Part shown: in pieces, positions 32,804 to 40,607 of the stretch
Numbering within the stretch: the stretch's first letter is position 1
Layout: each line of letters begins with the position of its first letter
Source of the DNA: DATKWS01 sp035529435
GTDB lineage: Bacteria; Krumholzibacteriota; Krumholzibacteriia; Krumholzibacteriales; Krumholzibacteriaceae
Length of the DNA stretch: 40,607 bases
Reading direction: 5' to 3'
NCBI GenBank assembly: GCA_035529435.1
Contig: DATKWS010000044.1
Coordinates: 1 to 40,607, forward strand
Program-made: the position numbers and the translations under genes
The notes under the pieces: generated by a model
What the model was told of the DNA's origin: nothing
The model's input: the letters and a program-made list of their open reading frames with translations, nothing else
The model's database searches: none

Positions 32804-34288
32804 CTAATCCTTCAAGATTCTGTAGAACGTTCTTCCCCCGCGGTAAATGAACAGAAGGTAACGGTCCTTGCCGGACCGCGATATGACATCGTTCAGATCA
32901 TCGAGGTTCTCAATCGGTTCCCTGTTCATCTCCAGGATCACATCCCCCCTGGCGAGTCCCGATTCGCCGGCCGGTGTGCTCGGATCAACCTCCGTTATGA
33001 TCACGCCGTGCACCCGTGAGGGTATATCGAGCTGACTGCGGTGATAGTCCGACAGTGTTTCAAGACCGAGACCGAGGAGAAGCGGCGAAGCTGCCTCCTC
33101 TGCGCGCACGGCTTCCTCCTCACCACCATCCCCGGGAAACTCGCTGATCTCGGTGGAAAGCTGCCTCTTCTTTCCATCCCTGAAGATCTCCATCTTGACT
33201 TCCGTACCCGGCGCGGTCACCGAAACGAGATTGCGGAACTGGTTCATATCATTGACGGTAGTGCCGTTGTAGGTGAGCACGACGTCACCGGCCTCTATTC
33301 CCCCCTTGGCCGCCGGGCCGTCTTGCTTGACCTCGGAAACGATGACGCCCCGGGGCTCTTCGAGACCGAATTCCTCCGCCATCTGGGGATCGATGTTCTG
33401 GAGCCAGACACCGAGGTAACCCCTGATCACCCGGCCGTGATGGATGATACTCTCCATCACGGAACTGGCGAGATCGATCGGGATCGCAAATCCGATCCCC
33501 ATGTTCCGGCCCGTGCTCGAGAGGATCGCCGTGTTGATACCGATCAATTCCCCGTTCGTGTTGATCAGGGCGCCCCCCGAATTGCCCGGATTGATCGCCG
33601 CATCGGTCTGTATGAAGTTCTCGTAGTCGACGAGGTTGAGATTCGTCCTTCCGAGGGCGCTGATGATCCCCCTCGTCACCGTCTGCCCGATTCCGAACGG
33701 GTACCCGATCGCAAGGACCGTCTGCCCCAGCCGCAGCTTCGCGGCATCCCCGATCGGCACGACCGGCAACTGTTCGGCCTCGATCTTCAGAACCGCCACG
33801 TCGGTCCGGGGATCGGTGCCGATGATCTTCGCGTCGAATTCCCTCATATCCGGCAGTACCACCGCCACCTCGTCCGCCTGCTCGACCAGGTGGTTGTTGG
33901 TCAGGATATAGCCGTCCTCGGTGATGATGACGCCTGAACCAAGATTCCTCTCGATACGTTCCCGCGGAATATTGAAGAACCGTGACATGTCGTCGCCGAA
34001 GAAGCGCCGGAAAAATGGATCAGAGAAAAACGGGTGCGTCCTCTCCTCCGACTTGACGACCTTCTTGGAAGATATATTGACCACCGCCGGAACGACCTTC
34101 TCTACGATGCCGGGGATATCCTCAGTGACGGCCTCCAGCGCATATGCCTGCGGGAAAAGCGAAACGCCGTCGCCTGCCGTCCGCCCATTGTTCGTGACGG
34201 CGCGTTCCACGACGAGGCCCGACGCGAAGACCGCGGCGAACGCCGCAACCAAACCGAACCACCGCACTGTTTTACCGACTCCATTCAT
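32804..34288 (-). CDS. Periplasmic serine protease HtrA/DegP family (Do)
   Basis: This 494-residue protein has an N-terminal membrane anchor or uncleaved signal (about 9-28), a trypsin-like domain and two PDZ domains (about 270-380 and 400-490). The catalytic triad is His133 (LTNNHLVE), Asp163 (DPRTDVAVLKI) and Ser237 (NPGNSGGAL). The LA-loop region carries FFSDPFFRRFFGDD, as in DegP. These proteases degrade or chaperone misfolded envelope proteins. GAGGAGG lies 7 nt before the ATG. A GGAACTT at 34379-34385 (minus) resembles a sigmaE-type -35, but no matching -10 is clear, so envelope-stress control is only a possibility. Confidence 0.95.
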   Translation of the reverse strand: MNGVGKTVRWFGLVAAFAAVFASGLVVERAVTNNGRTAGDGVSLFPQAYALEAVTEDIPGIVEKVVPAVVNISSKKVVKSEERTHPFFSDPFFRRFFGDDMSRFFNIPRERIERNLGSGVIITEDGYILTNNHLVEQADEVAVVLPDMREFDAKIIGTDPRTDVAVLKIEAEQLPVVPIGDAAKLRLGQTVLAIGYPFGIGQTVTRGIISALGRTNLNLVDYENFIQTDAAINPGNSGGALINTNGELIGINTAILSSTGRNMGIGFAIPIDLASSVMESIIHHGRVIRGYLGVWLQNIDPQMAEEFGLEEPRGVIVSEVKQDGPAAKGGIEAGDVVLTYNGTTVNDMNQFRNLVSVTAPGTEVKMEIFRDGKKRQLSTEISEFPGDGGEEEAVRAEEAASPLLLGLGLETLSDYHRSQLDIPSRVHGVIITEVDPSTPAGESGLARGDVILEMNREPIENLDDLNDVISRSGKDRYLLFIYRGGRTFYRILKD

Positions 34289-34413
34289 GATTGCGCCTCC
34301 TCATGTTTTGCGCATTGTTCTGATCACCGTTCACCCTACACCGAATTTCATTCTATGTATACCAAAGACCGAACGTAAAAGTTCCAGATTACGGCGCGCC
34401 GCATCCGGTCCTC

Positions 34414-35157
34414 TCAGCCATTCACCAGCGTGACGAAGTTATTGAGCACCGATCGGGACGAAGGGGTATCCCGCAGGGTCGTGATGAAATTATTCAGGTG
34501 ATCCCGGTCGGCGAGAAACCGTTCTTCCCCGATGAGCCGGTCTCCGTACAGGTGCAGGAGCTGCTCGATATGCACCGGCGTCATCTCGGGATGAGGCTGG
34601 AATCCGAAGCTCCTCCCGAGCTGGAACGCCTGGGTCGGCGTCACCCTGTTGAATGCAAGGCGCACCGCACCCTCGGGCATGCGGGAAACGTGCGTTCGAT
34701 GAACGATATTCACCGGGTCGCCCGAGCCGAATCCGCGCAGAAGCGGGGACCGTTCCCCTTCGGGGGTCAGGTAGACGGGCACCGTACCCATTTCCCTTCC
34801 CCGGGGATTAAGGGTAACCTCGCCGCCAAGGGCCACGGCGAGGGCGTGATGGCCGAAACAGACCCCCAGTATCCAGGTGTTCCTCCCGTGCGCGTCCCCG
34901 ATGAAGTCGAGGAGCGGCGGTATCCAGGACTTGTCCTCAAAGACGGGGCCCCGGCTTCCCGAGACGATAACGCCGTGCCCGACCCGCGCCACATCGGTCA
35001 CATCGGGGAGATCCCCGGAAACGCCGTCATGCATGACGAGCATCACTCGTTCACGCAGCCCGAGCAACTCGAAGGCCTCCCGGAACCAGTCGAAGCTCTT
35101 CGTGCCGTCGGGCAGCTCGAAATCGGTCACATCGACGATATGGATAACCGTTCTCAT
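34414..35157 (-). CDS. Class I glutamine amidotransferase-like protein
   Basis: The 247-residue protein has the class I GATase fold. The nucleophile is Cys100 in ILGVCFGHHALAVALGG, and the His189/Glu191 pair lies in FGFQPHPEMTP. An oxyanion-like segment GVIVSGSRGPV is at about 62-72. No synthetase partner is adjacent, which is usual for the stand-alone GMP-synthase-like or gamma-glutamyl hydrolase-like proteins. Substrate unknown. There is no visible Shine-Dalgarno sequence before the ATG at 35157. The upstream acylphosphatase gene ends 41 bp before, suggesting co-transcription. Confidence 0.85.
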   Translation of the reverse strand: MRTVIHIVDVTDFELPDGTKSFDWFREAFELLGLRERVMLVMHDGVSGDLPDVTDVARVGHGVIVSGSRGPVFEDKSWIPPLLDFIGDAHGRNTWILGVCFGHHALAVALGGEVTLNPRGREMGTVPVYLTPEGERSPLLRGFGSGDPVNIVHRTHVSRMPEGAVRLAFNRVTPTQAFQLGRSFGFQPHPEMTPVHIEQLLHLYGDRLIGEERFLADRDHLNNFITTLRDTPSSRSVLNNFVTLVNG

Positions 35158-35198
35158 ACTGATTCATATGGGCGTTGGGCGCGACGGTCACATCCCCG

Positions 35199-35471
35199 CT
35201 AGAACCGGACCTCGAAACCGTTGTACCCTCCCCCCGGCTGCAGATTTTCCACCTCCAGACCGGTAACGTGTGCCGCCCGCGGTCCGGAGCTCAGATCATC
35301 GAGGAAGGCACGAACCGTACCCTCCTCACCCTCGGCCTCGACTTCCACGGCTCCGTCCACCCGGTTCTTCACGTATCCCCCGAGACCGAGGCCGCGGGCG
35401 AGATGAAGCGTGAAGTACCGGAATCCCACACCCTGCACGACACCCCTCACGACGATGCGGACGCGTACCAC
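35199..35471 (-). CDS. acyP: Acylphosphatase
   Basis: This 90-residue enzyme hydrolyses carboxyl-phosphate bonds such as acetyl phosphate or 1,3-bisphosphoglycerate. The family signature VRGVVQGVGFRYF supplies the phosphate-binding loop and catalytic Arg, and GYVKNRVDGAVEVEAEGEE supplies the catalytic Asn. The GTG at 35471 is chosen because GGGAGGAACA precedes it and it gives the standard family length. A frame open 44 codons upstream is rejected. Confidence 0.92.
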   Translation of the reverse strand: MVRVRIVVRGVVQGVGFRYFTLHLARGLGLGGYVKNRVDGAVEVEAEGEEGTVRAFLDDLSSGPRAAHVTGLEVENLQPGGGYNGFEVRF

Positions 35472-35530
35472 TGTTCCTCCCGTTCGGCTCCGGAGCCGCT
35501 CACGGCATTCCTGAAGCCACCGTGAAATCA

Positions 35531-35731
35531 TTATTTGTACGTTTCTATAAACCGTCTGAACGATCGATCCCACGTCCGTTCCACCGTGTCCGGAAAGACG
35601 CATGCCGGAAGCTCATCCATGCGCAGGTGATACTGCAAACAAGCACAGCAGTTACCCTTGCGCGCGCAGCCCTCGTATGTGCAGTTGCAAAATTCCCGGT
35701 TCTTCTCGAGATGCTCACAGTTCGTCGCCAT
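35531..35731 (-). CDS. Small Cys-rich protein, DUF6485-like
   Basis: This 66-residue protein has eight Cys, in EFCNCTYEGCARKGNCCACL and one in PACVFP. It looks like a DUF6485-type metal-binding protein, as found in clostridia and other anaerobes; this is recognition by eye. AGAAGGAGGAGTTGC precedes the ATG. It is first in a probable operon with acylphosphatase and the amidotransferase. Confidence 0.8.
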   Translation of the reverse strand: MATNCEHLEKNREFCNCTYEGCARKGNCCACLQYHLRMDELPACVFPDTVERTWDRSFRRFIETYK

Positions 35732-35790
35732 GCAACTCCTCCTTCTGCAGGCCGCCAGTGTACTGCACGCTGATGTCCAGTACCAGGAAA

Positions 35791-35851
35791 AAGCTTTAAA
35801 TGGGGCCGCCGATATGGTAAGATTCCATATTGGAGCAGTGTAAGCTCTAAA
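35791..35851 (+). promoter_or_regulatory. Repeat-bearing region upstream of the C25 peptidase
   Basis: AAGCTTTAAA (35791-35800) recurs as AAGCTCTAAA (35842-35851). Between them a perfect inverted repeat, ATATGG-N7-CCATAT (35812-35817/35825-35830), could be an operator. The peptidase ATG at 35872 lacks a Shine-Dalgarno sequence, unlike most genes here. Confidence 0.3.
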
Positions 35852-35871
35852 AATGCATTGACCGAACCATT

Positions 35872-38800
35872 ATGACAACTCGCATCGCTACATTTTTCTT
35901 CGCCCTTCTCCTCATCGCCGTGAATGTTCGGGCTGCGAGCATAACACGATCGTTCCGTTTCGCGGAACCGGAGATCATTCGCAACGGTGATGGTGTCGTC
36001 ATTACGATGAGCGGCTGCCGCACCATCGGTCGCACCGGTGAACCGGCCCTACCGGTGTTCGCCGCGAGTTTTCTTCTCCCACCCGGCGAGCGGGTCACCG
36101 ATATCCGGTTCCAGCTATCCGAGTCCGTCGTCCTTCCGGGTCCGTTCGAGTTTGCACCGACGCCCCCGCAGGTTCCCCTCGGCGAACGCGCCGTGCCGCA
36201 TCAACGGAACGAGGCTGTCTATGGATCCCCGCTGCCGTACCCCGACGAGCCGGTGGTGCTGGTCACCGAGCAGGTCTGCGCCGGGATGCGCATCGCCTTT
36301 ATCAACCTGTTCCCGTGCAGCATAGTGCCGTCGACCGGTGTGGTGCATTTCTCTCCGTCCATCACCGTCACGGTCGAAACGGCGCCCGGCCGTGCGTATA
36401 TTCTGCCCGCACCGCCGCTGGCGCGTGCACGGGCGCTCGGAACCGTCGAACGGTTCGTCGTGAATGGAGAGGACGGCCGTGCATACGATTATCCTGAACG
36501 AGCAATGGTGCGCTCGGGGGACGACCCCGCCTACATACCGTTCGTCATCATCACGAGCCAGGCCCTCGCATCTCCCTTCCAGGCCCTCGCCGATCTCAGA
36601 AACTCTCTCTGCCTGCGCACGGCGATCGTCGATCTCGACTCGATCTACGCAGGATTCTCGGGTGACGATGCACAGGAACAGATTCGCAACTTCATCACGT
36701 ACGCCTACACCACCTGGCAGACCGAATACGTGTTGCTCGGCGGCGACGACGAGATAATCCCCCACCGTGGATTCTACGTGATGGCCGGAAGCGAGATAGA
36801 AACCGATATCCCCTCGGATCTGTACTACGCCGCTCTGGACGGCGACTGGAACACCGACGGTGATGCGTATTTCGGCGAGCCGGGCGAGGAGGATCTGCTC
36901 CCCGAGGTATGTATCGGACGCGCGCCGGTCGATTCGGAGAGCGAGGTGGAAAGTTTCGTGGCGAAGATCGTCCACTACACGCTCACTCCTCCGCCGTCCC
37001 AGTGTACCGAGGCCCTGATGACCGGAGAGCTCCTCTGGTCGATCGACGGCGTCGACACCTGGGGCGGCGACTACAAGGACGAGATCCGGTACGGTTCATC
37101 CAACCACGGCTTCACGACGGAGGGACTCCCCGGCTTCTTCGGCATCGGAACGCTGTACGACAGGGATCTCGGCTACTCGTGGACGACGGGACAGGTCGTC
37201 TCGTACCTGAATGCCGGCGTCAGCCTGGTGAATCACCTGGGGCACGCGAACCTTCACAGCGTCATGCGCGTCGCCGTGGACGACGTACCGCTCCTCACGA
37301 ACAGCGGAACGGATGCCATCAACTACGTCTGCTACTCGCAGGGGTGCTACGTCGCGTCGTTCGACAACAGGGACGATGTCGGTACCGTGCACCTGCAGGA
37401 CGCAATCGGCGAAGAGTTCGTGACCGGTCCCACCGGCGCCGTCGCCCTCATCGGAAATTCGAGGCTCGGTTGGAACGCCCCCGGATCGACGTGCGGCGTA
37501 TCCCAGTTCTTCGACCGCCAGTTCTTCGATGCGCTGTTCGGCGAGTACATTTCGTCGATCGGTGAGGCCCTCGATGACTCGCGCATCGACAACATACCGT
37601 ATCTCTCATACCCCGTCGTCCGCTACGTCATGTACGGAATGACACTGCTGGGCGATCCGGCGATGCACGTCTGGACCGACGAGCCCAGGACGTTGACCGT
37701 TCTCGCCGACAGCGTCCTCGATACGGATCAGGAGATCTATACCGTCGAGGTGCACGACAATGCGGGTGCTGTCGAGGACGCACGTGTTTCACTCTCCGGC
37801 GAGCAGGCGGGACAGTACTTCACCGGATTTACCGATGACCGGGGGATCGTGTACCTCCAGACCGGAACGGTGACATCCGGCACCCTGACCCTCGCCGTGT
37901 TCGCTCCCAACCACTTTCCGTACAACAGGACGGTTCAGGCCGAGGACGTTTCATCGGCGCACCCGAAGATCGTGTACCTCTGCGCGGAGAACGCCTATTT
38001 CCGATCGGGCGACGGCGGTGGAACGATCGGCAGCAATGGCTGGTTCAACCTCGACATCATCCTCGAGAATATTGGTTCCCGTACAGCGGAGGAAACGGCG
38101 ATCACCCTGACACGTACCATTCCATCCATATCGATTCTCGACAGTATCTGTTACGTGGGGGATCTCCCCGCGCGCACGAGCATCATAAAGGACAACGCGT
38201 TCACCATCTCCCTCGATTCGGAGATACCGCAGGGTCAGACCATCGAGCTCGAATTCGAGATCACGGCACTCGATGGGCGCTGGAGTACGCAGCATGCCCT
38301 GCTCGTCAAGGGGGCCGCGGTGGCTCTCGAATCTTGGAGCATCACCGACACGCTGCATGGGAACGGGAACGGCTGCATAGAGAGCTGGGAATTCCAGGAT
38401 CTTCACTGCACGTGGAGGAACATCGGCAGCGTCGACCTCGATCTCGTCATGATCTCCCTGACCTTTCCCGCCGAATCGTGGGCGCGCGTGACGGACGGGA
38501 TGACCATCATCCAGAGCCTCCCCGCGGGGGGCGTGGTCAACATCGAGAACGAGCTGGTCTTCTTCATCGGGGAACAGGCGCCGCCGTTCTCCGACATCAC
38601 GATGTTCCTCTCCCTCGCCGCTCCGGGATTCGCGGCGCACCGCGAGACGCTCACGGTACAAACCTGCGGCTACGAGTACGACAGTTCCGTTCAACCCTTG
38701 AACCTCTGGGACCACCACGCCATCACCGGTGTGGATGGATGGCACCTCAGCGGGGAGCGGTACTACTCGTCGCCTGAAAGCTGGAAATGCGGAAACACGG

Positions 38801-39522
38801 CACCGGGCGCGTACGCCAACATGATGGAGGCGGTGCTCGTTTCACCGCCGCTCTGCCTGTACGAGAACTCCCGTCTCACCTTCTATCACTGGATCGACGC
38901 CGAGGCGAGCACCTACTACCCGTACTGGGCCGAGGATGCCGGCGTCGTGGAGATATCGACCGACGGCGGCGATACGTGGTCGATACTGGCGCCGGCCGGC
39001 AACTATCCCGCCCGTGCGAGCGCCACCAACACGATATTCCTGAATCCGTACCAACGTTGTTATTCCTCGCAGTTCGGCTGGGAATTCGAGGATTTCGATC
39101 TGTCCGCCTATCACGGTCCCGTTCGCCTGCGCTTCCATTTCGCGTCCAACGAACAGTACGGATTCGAAGGCTGGTATATCGACGATATCATGATATCGAC
39201 GGAATTGGTGACGGAAGTGGACGACGAAATCCCCGCAGCGGTGCACATGAACGCCCTGCTGCCGGCCCACCCCAATCCCTTCAATCCGGTGACGGTGATT
39301 CCGTTCGAGATCGAACGGGGGGGGCATGTCGAGCTCACCGTGCATGATGTCGCCGGCCGCCGCATCCGCACCCTCGTCTCCCGTCCCTGCGAAGCGGGAC
39401 GGCACGAAACGGTCTGGGACGGCACCAACGAGCGCGGAACGAGGGTTGCGAGCGGTGTCTACTTCTGCATGCTGAAGACGGGCGTGTACAGGGCAACGCA
39501 GCGTCTCGTGCTGGTCAGATGA
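35872..39522 (+). CDS. Secreted gingipain-like C25 peptidase with FlgD-Ig/T9SS-like tail
   Basis: This 1216-residue secreted protein has a signal peptide (MTTRIATFFFALLLIAVNVRA-A). An N-terminal propeptide-like beta region is followed by the C25 caspase-like domain (about 220-620). The likely catalytic pair is His458 (VNHLGHANLHS) and Cys492 (CYSQGCYVASFD). Middle Ig-like and repeat regions follow. The C-terminal 90 residues begin PAHPNPFNPVTVIPFEIERG and contain DVAGRRIRTLV and WDGTNERGTRVASGVYF. This FlgD-Ig-like/type IX-style tail is common in FCB-group and related uncultivated phyla. It probably anchors or directs secretion. Gingipain-type Arg/Lys specificity cannot be inferred. Confidence 0.9.
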   Translation: MTTRIATFFFALLLIAVNVRAASITRSFRFAEPEIIRNGDGVVITMSGCRTIGRTGEPALPVFAASFLLPPGERVTDIRFQLSESVVLPGPFEFAPTPPQVPLGERAVPHQRNEAVYGSPLPYPDEPVVLVTEQVCAGMRIAFINLFPCSIVPSTGVVHFSPSITVTVETAPGRAYILPAPPLARARALGTVERFVVNGEDGRAYDYPERAMVRSGDDPAYIPFVIITSQALASPFQALADLRNSLCLRTAIVDLDSIYAGFSGDDAQEQIRNFITYAYTTWQTEYVLLGGDDEIIPHRGFYVMAGSEIETDIPSDLYYAALDGDWNTDGDAYFGEPGEEDLLPEVCIGRAPVDSESEVESFVAKIVHYTLTPPPSQCTEALMTGELLWSIDGVDTWGGDYKDEIRYGSSNHGFTTEGLPGFFGIGTLYDRDLGYSWTTGQVVSYLNAGVSLVNHLGHANLHSVMRVAVDDVPLLTNSGTDAINYVCYSQGCYVASFDNRDDVGTVHLQDAIGEEFVTGPTGAVALIGNSRLGWNAPGSTCGVSQFFDRQFFDALFGEYISSIGEALDDSRIDNIPYLSYPVVRYVMYGMTLLGDPAMHVWTDEPRTLTVLADSVLDTDQEIYTVEVHDNAGAVEDARVSLSGEQAGQYFTGFTDDRGIVYLQTGTVTSGTLTLAVFAPNHFPYNRTVQAEDVSSAHPKIVYLCAENAYFRSGDGGGTIGSNGWFNLDIILENIGSRTAEETAITLTRTIPSISILDSICYVGDLPARTSIIKDNAFTISLDSEIPQGQTIELEFEITALDGRWSTQHALLVKGAAVALESWSITDTLHGNGNGCIESWEFQDLHCTWRNIGSVDLDLVMISLTFPAESWARVTDGMTIIQSLPAGGVVNIENELVFFIGEQAPPFSDITMFLSLAAPGFAAHRETLTVQTCGYEYDSSVQPLNLWDHHAITGVDGWHLSGERYYSSPESWKCGNTAPGAYANMMEAVLVSPPLCLYENSRLTFYHWIDAEASTYYPYWAEDAGVVEISTDGGDTWSILAPAGNYPARASATNTIFLNPYQRCYSSQFGWEFEDFDLSAYHGPVRLRFHFASNEQYGFEGWYIDDIMISTELVTEVDDEIPAAVHMNALLPAHPNPFNPVTVIPFEIERGGHVELTVHDVAGRRIRTLVSRPCEAGRHETVWDGTNERGTRVASGVYFCMLKTGVYRATQRLVLVR

Positions 39523-39561
39523 CCGGGGGTTGCCCGCGTGCGCACGGGAACTCATCGGGAA

Positions 39562-40233
39562 TCACACGACCGCTATCTCGCAGAAAATGCTCGAGCCGTC
39601 GACCTCGATCATGCGGGCATCCACGCCGATCGAGGCGGTCAGTTCCCTGAACCGTTCCGGACCGAACGTGGTGGCGGTGAACCCGTCCCGGCACACGATC
39701 TGCCCTCTTCCCGTGCGTTCCTCATCGATCTCGCCGATGAGTCCCTCATCGGCCTGGATTCGAAACCACGCCAGTCGGTGATCCCAGAAGGCTTCGGCAT
39801 AACTCGACAGAAGGATCGTGCCCCCCGGCCTCGTGACGCGGACGGCCTCGCCGATCAGTCGCCGCTCGTCGACGCGAAAAGCCGATATGCCGTTCTGGAC
39901 GCAAACGACGCAGTCGAAGACACCGTCTGCGAATCCGAGCTGCGCGGCGTCCATGGCGAGAAGCCGGTAATTCGCCGACTGCCCGAGTTCCCGCCGTGCG
40001 AGGACCAGGCTTCCCATCGATGTATCTATGCCGACGGCGAAGCGCGACCATGCGGCGATCCTGGCAAGCACCCTGCCGTAACCGCATCCGAGCTCGAGGA
40101 CCCGGCTGGCCGGTGAGAGGTGTCCCAGCACGTGCCGCACTTCCTCCTCGAGATAACGCCGCACCCGCGGGGGCGCGATTCCGTACGCACGCCGCAACCT
40201 TCCGGCCGACAGCGTTTCACGGTAATAATCCAT
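39562..40233 (-). CDS. Class I SAM-dependent methyltransferase
   Basis: This 223-residue protein begins MDYYRETLSAGRLRRAYGIA. Motif I is VLELGCGYGRVLARI (about 45-59), with the acidic VGIDTSMGSLVLAR next. Then come LAMDAAQLGFADGVFDCVVC and RVTRPGGTILLSSYAEAFWD. It resembles small UbiE/Methyltransf_11-type enzymes. Substrate unknown. It converges with the C25 peptidase gene, 39 bp apart. Confidence 0.85.
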   Translation of the reverse strand: MDYYRETLSAGRLRRAYGIAPPRVRRYLEEEVRHVLGHLSPASRVLELGCGYGRVLARIAAWSRFAVGIDTSMGSLVLARRELGQSANYRLLAMDAAQLGFADGVFDCVVCVQNGISAFRVDERRLIGEAVRVTRPGGTILLSSYAEAFWDHRLAWFRIQADEGLIGEIDEERTGRGQIVCRDGFTATTFGPERFRELTASIGVDARMIEVDGSSIFCEIAVV

Positions 40234-40255
40234 ACGGTGAATCCCGAACGGCCCG

Positions 40256-40483
40256 TCATGGCATTCCGGCCGGTACCTGTACGGTGCCGTTCTCGATATC
40301 GTAGATGGCGCCGATGATCTTCAGGCGATCCTCTGCGATCAGTCTTTTCAGTACCGGCTCGGATCGGTGAAGCTCGTCGACGACGATTTCCACGTTCGCT
40401 CTCACCACGTTGCCCGCCAGTTCGCCCGGGAGCTCCCGCGCCCGGGCGCATGCGGCTCCCCCATCCCCGGAGTACACGGACAC
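40256..40483 (-). pseudogene. Probable remnant of a beta-carbonic anhydrase (C-terminal third)
   Basis: The frame encodes VVRANVEIVVDELHRSEPVL, then KRLIAEDRLKIIGAIYDIEN. This closely resembles the C-terminal end of beta-carbonic anhydrases (VRANV...L...P.L..LV..GKLKIVGA.YDLDTG). The zinc-binding Cys-Asp-Arg and His...Cys parts that should precede it are absent. In the same frame, just upstream, is a TAA that ends an unrelated-looking protein (40487-40489). A GTG at 40483 could start a 75-residue peptide, but it would lack the active site. I read it as a deletion remnant; a frameshift or assembly error is the alternative. Confidence 0.6.
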
Positions 40484-40486
40484 CCG

Positions 40487-40607
40487 TTATCGGCAGCCCG
40501 AGCACTTACCCGTCATTTCATCGATCGTAACCTTGATGATCGCAATCCGTCGTGCCTGCTCGTCCGGTACCTCGAAAGGGAGGTGTGTGTAATGCTTCCC
40601 GATCACG
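40487..40607 (-). CDS. C-terminus of an unidentified protein, cut by window edge
   Basis: About 39 residues are visible, ending IIKVTIDEMTGKCSGCR with a TAA at 40487-40489. The preceding HLPFEVPDEQARRIAIIKV looks like normal coding sequence. The paired Cys near the end could bind metal, but I cannot name a family. It sits directly upstream of the carbonic anhydrase remnant, in the same frame. Confidence 0.5.
   Translation of the reverse strand, partial: VIGKHYTHLPFEVPDEQARRIAIIKVTIDEMTGKCSGCR

Noticed and set aside
34379..34385. GGAACTT as a sigmaE-type -35 for the HtrA gene
   Set aside because: The -10 counterpart at the proper distance is not convincing, so it is mentioned only within the gene entry.
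1..40607. tRNA, rRNA, CRISPR, insertion sequence or prophage features
   Set aside because: I saw no cloverleaf-like sequences with T-loop GTTCGA boxes, no regular short repeats with spacers, no transposase or integrase motifs and no terminal inverted repeats.

Overview
The window is bacterial chromosome, GC-rich by eye, from a Gram-negative (two-membrane) organism. The evidence for two membranes is a predicted outer-membrane beta-barrel, a periplasmic HtrA/Deg protease, at least four lipoproteins with lipoboxes, and a secreted C25 peptidase ending in a FlgD-Ig/T9SS-like tail. Such tails, together with bacillithiol genes and a secreted tricorn-like protease, are typical of the FCB group and neighbouring uncultivated phyla (Eisenbacteria- or Krumholzibacteriota-like lineages). 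That placement is an inference, not a proof. Most genes have strong GGAGG-type ribosome binding sites. There are no rRNA or tRNA genes, CRISPR arrays, insertion sequences or phage genes that I can recognise. Gene order is compact, with many 4-bp ATGA/GTGA overlaps.

Layout. Positions 1-12682 are all minus strand: a partial lipoprotein, a tricorn-type peptidase, a sodium:solute symporter overlapping a POT-like transporter, a beta-barrel protein, a Ktr potassium system (ktrA, ktrB) coupled to a small unknown protein, and a two-domain ChaN-like protein. Positions 12828-17324 are plus strand and concern acyl-CoA metabolism: a 60-residue Cys-rich protein overlapping an ADP-forming acyl-CoA synthetase, then both subunits of a glutaconate-type CoA-transferase. 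Positions 17412-22269 (minus) form a compact bacillithiol operon: MBL-fold hydrolase, methyltransferase, bshC, bshB1, bshA. The methyltransferase is a good candidate for N-methyl-bacillithiol synthesis.

Positions 22591-28604 hold a membrane-anchored spermidine-synthase-like protein, a trypsin-like lipoprotein protease with a separate small lipoprotein resembling its N-terminal domain, a small membrane protein, a DUF2884-like acidic protein and a lipoprotein with a glycine/aromatic repeat tail. Positions 28661-31984 are an inositol module: inositol monophosphatase and a LysR regulator on the minus strand, inositol-3-phosphate synthase on the plus strand, with divergent promoters superimposed on one T-N11-A palindrome.

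Positions 31991-35731 (minus) hold a small membrane protein with a Trk-like pore motif and an RCK_C domain, an HtrA protease, a class I glutamine amidotransferase, acylphosphatase and a Cys-rich DUF6485-like protein. Positions 35872-39522 encode the C25 peptidase. The right edge has a methyltransferase, what looks like the remnant of a beta-carbonic anhydrase, and the end of an unidentified gene.

The most interesting items are the five-gene thiol operon with its methyltransferase, the LysR-linked inositol module, the stand-alone propeptide-like lipoprotein beside its protease, and the orphan pore-like/RCK_C protein. All functions are read from motifs and gene context; no database search was run.
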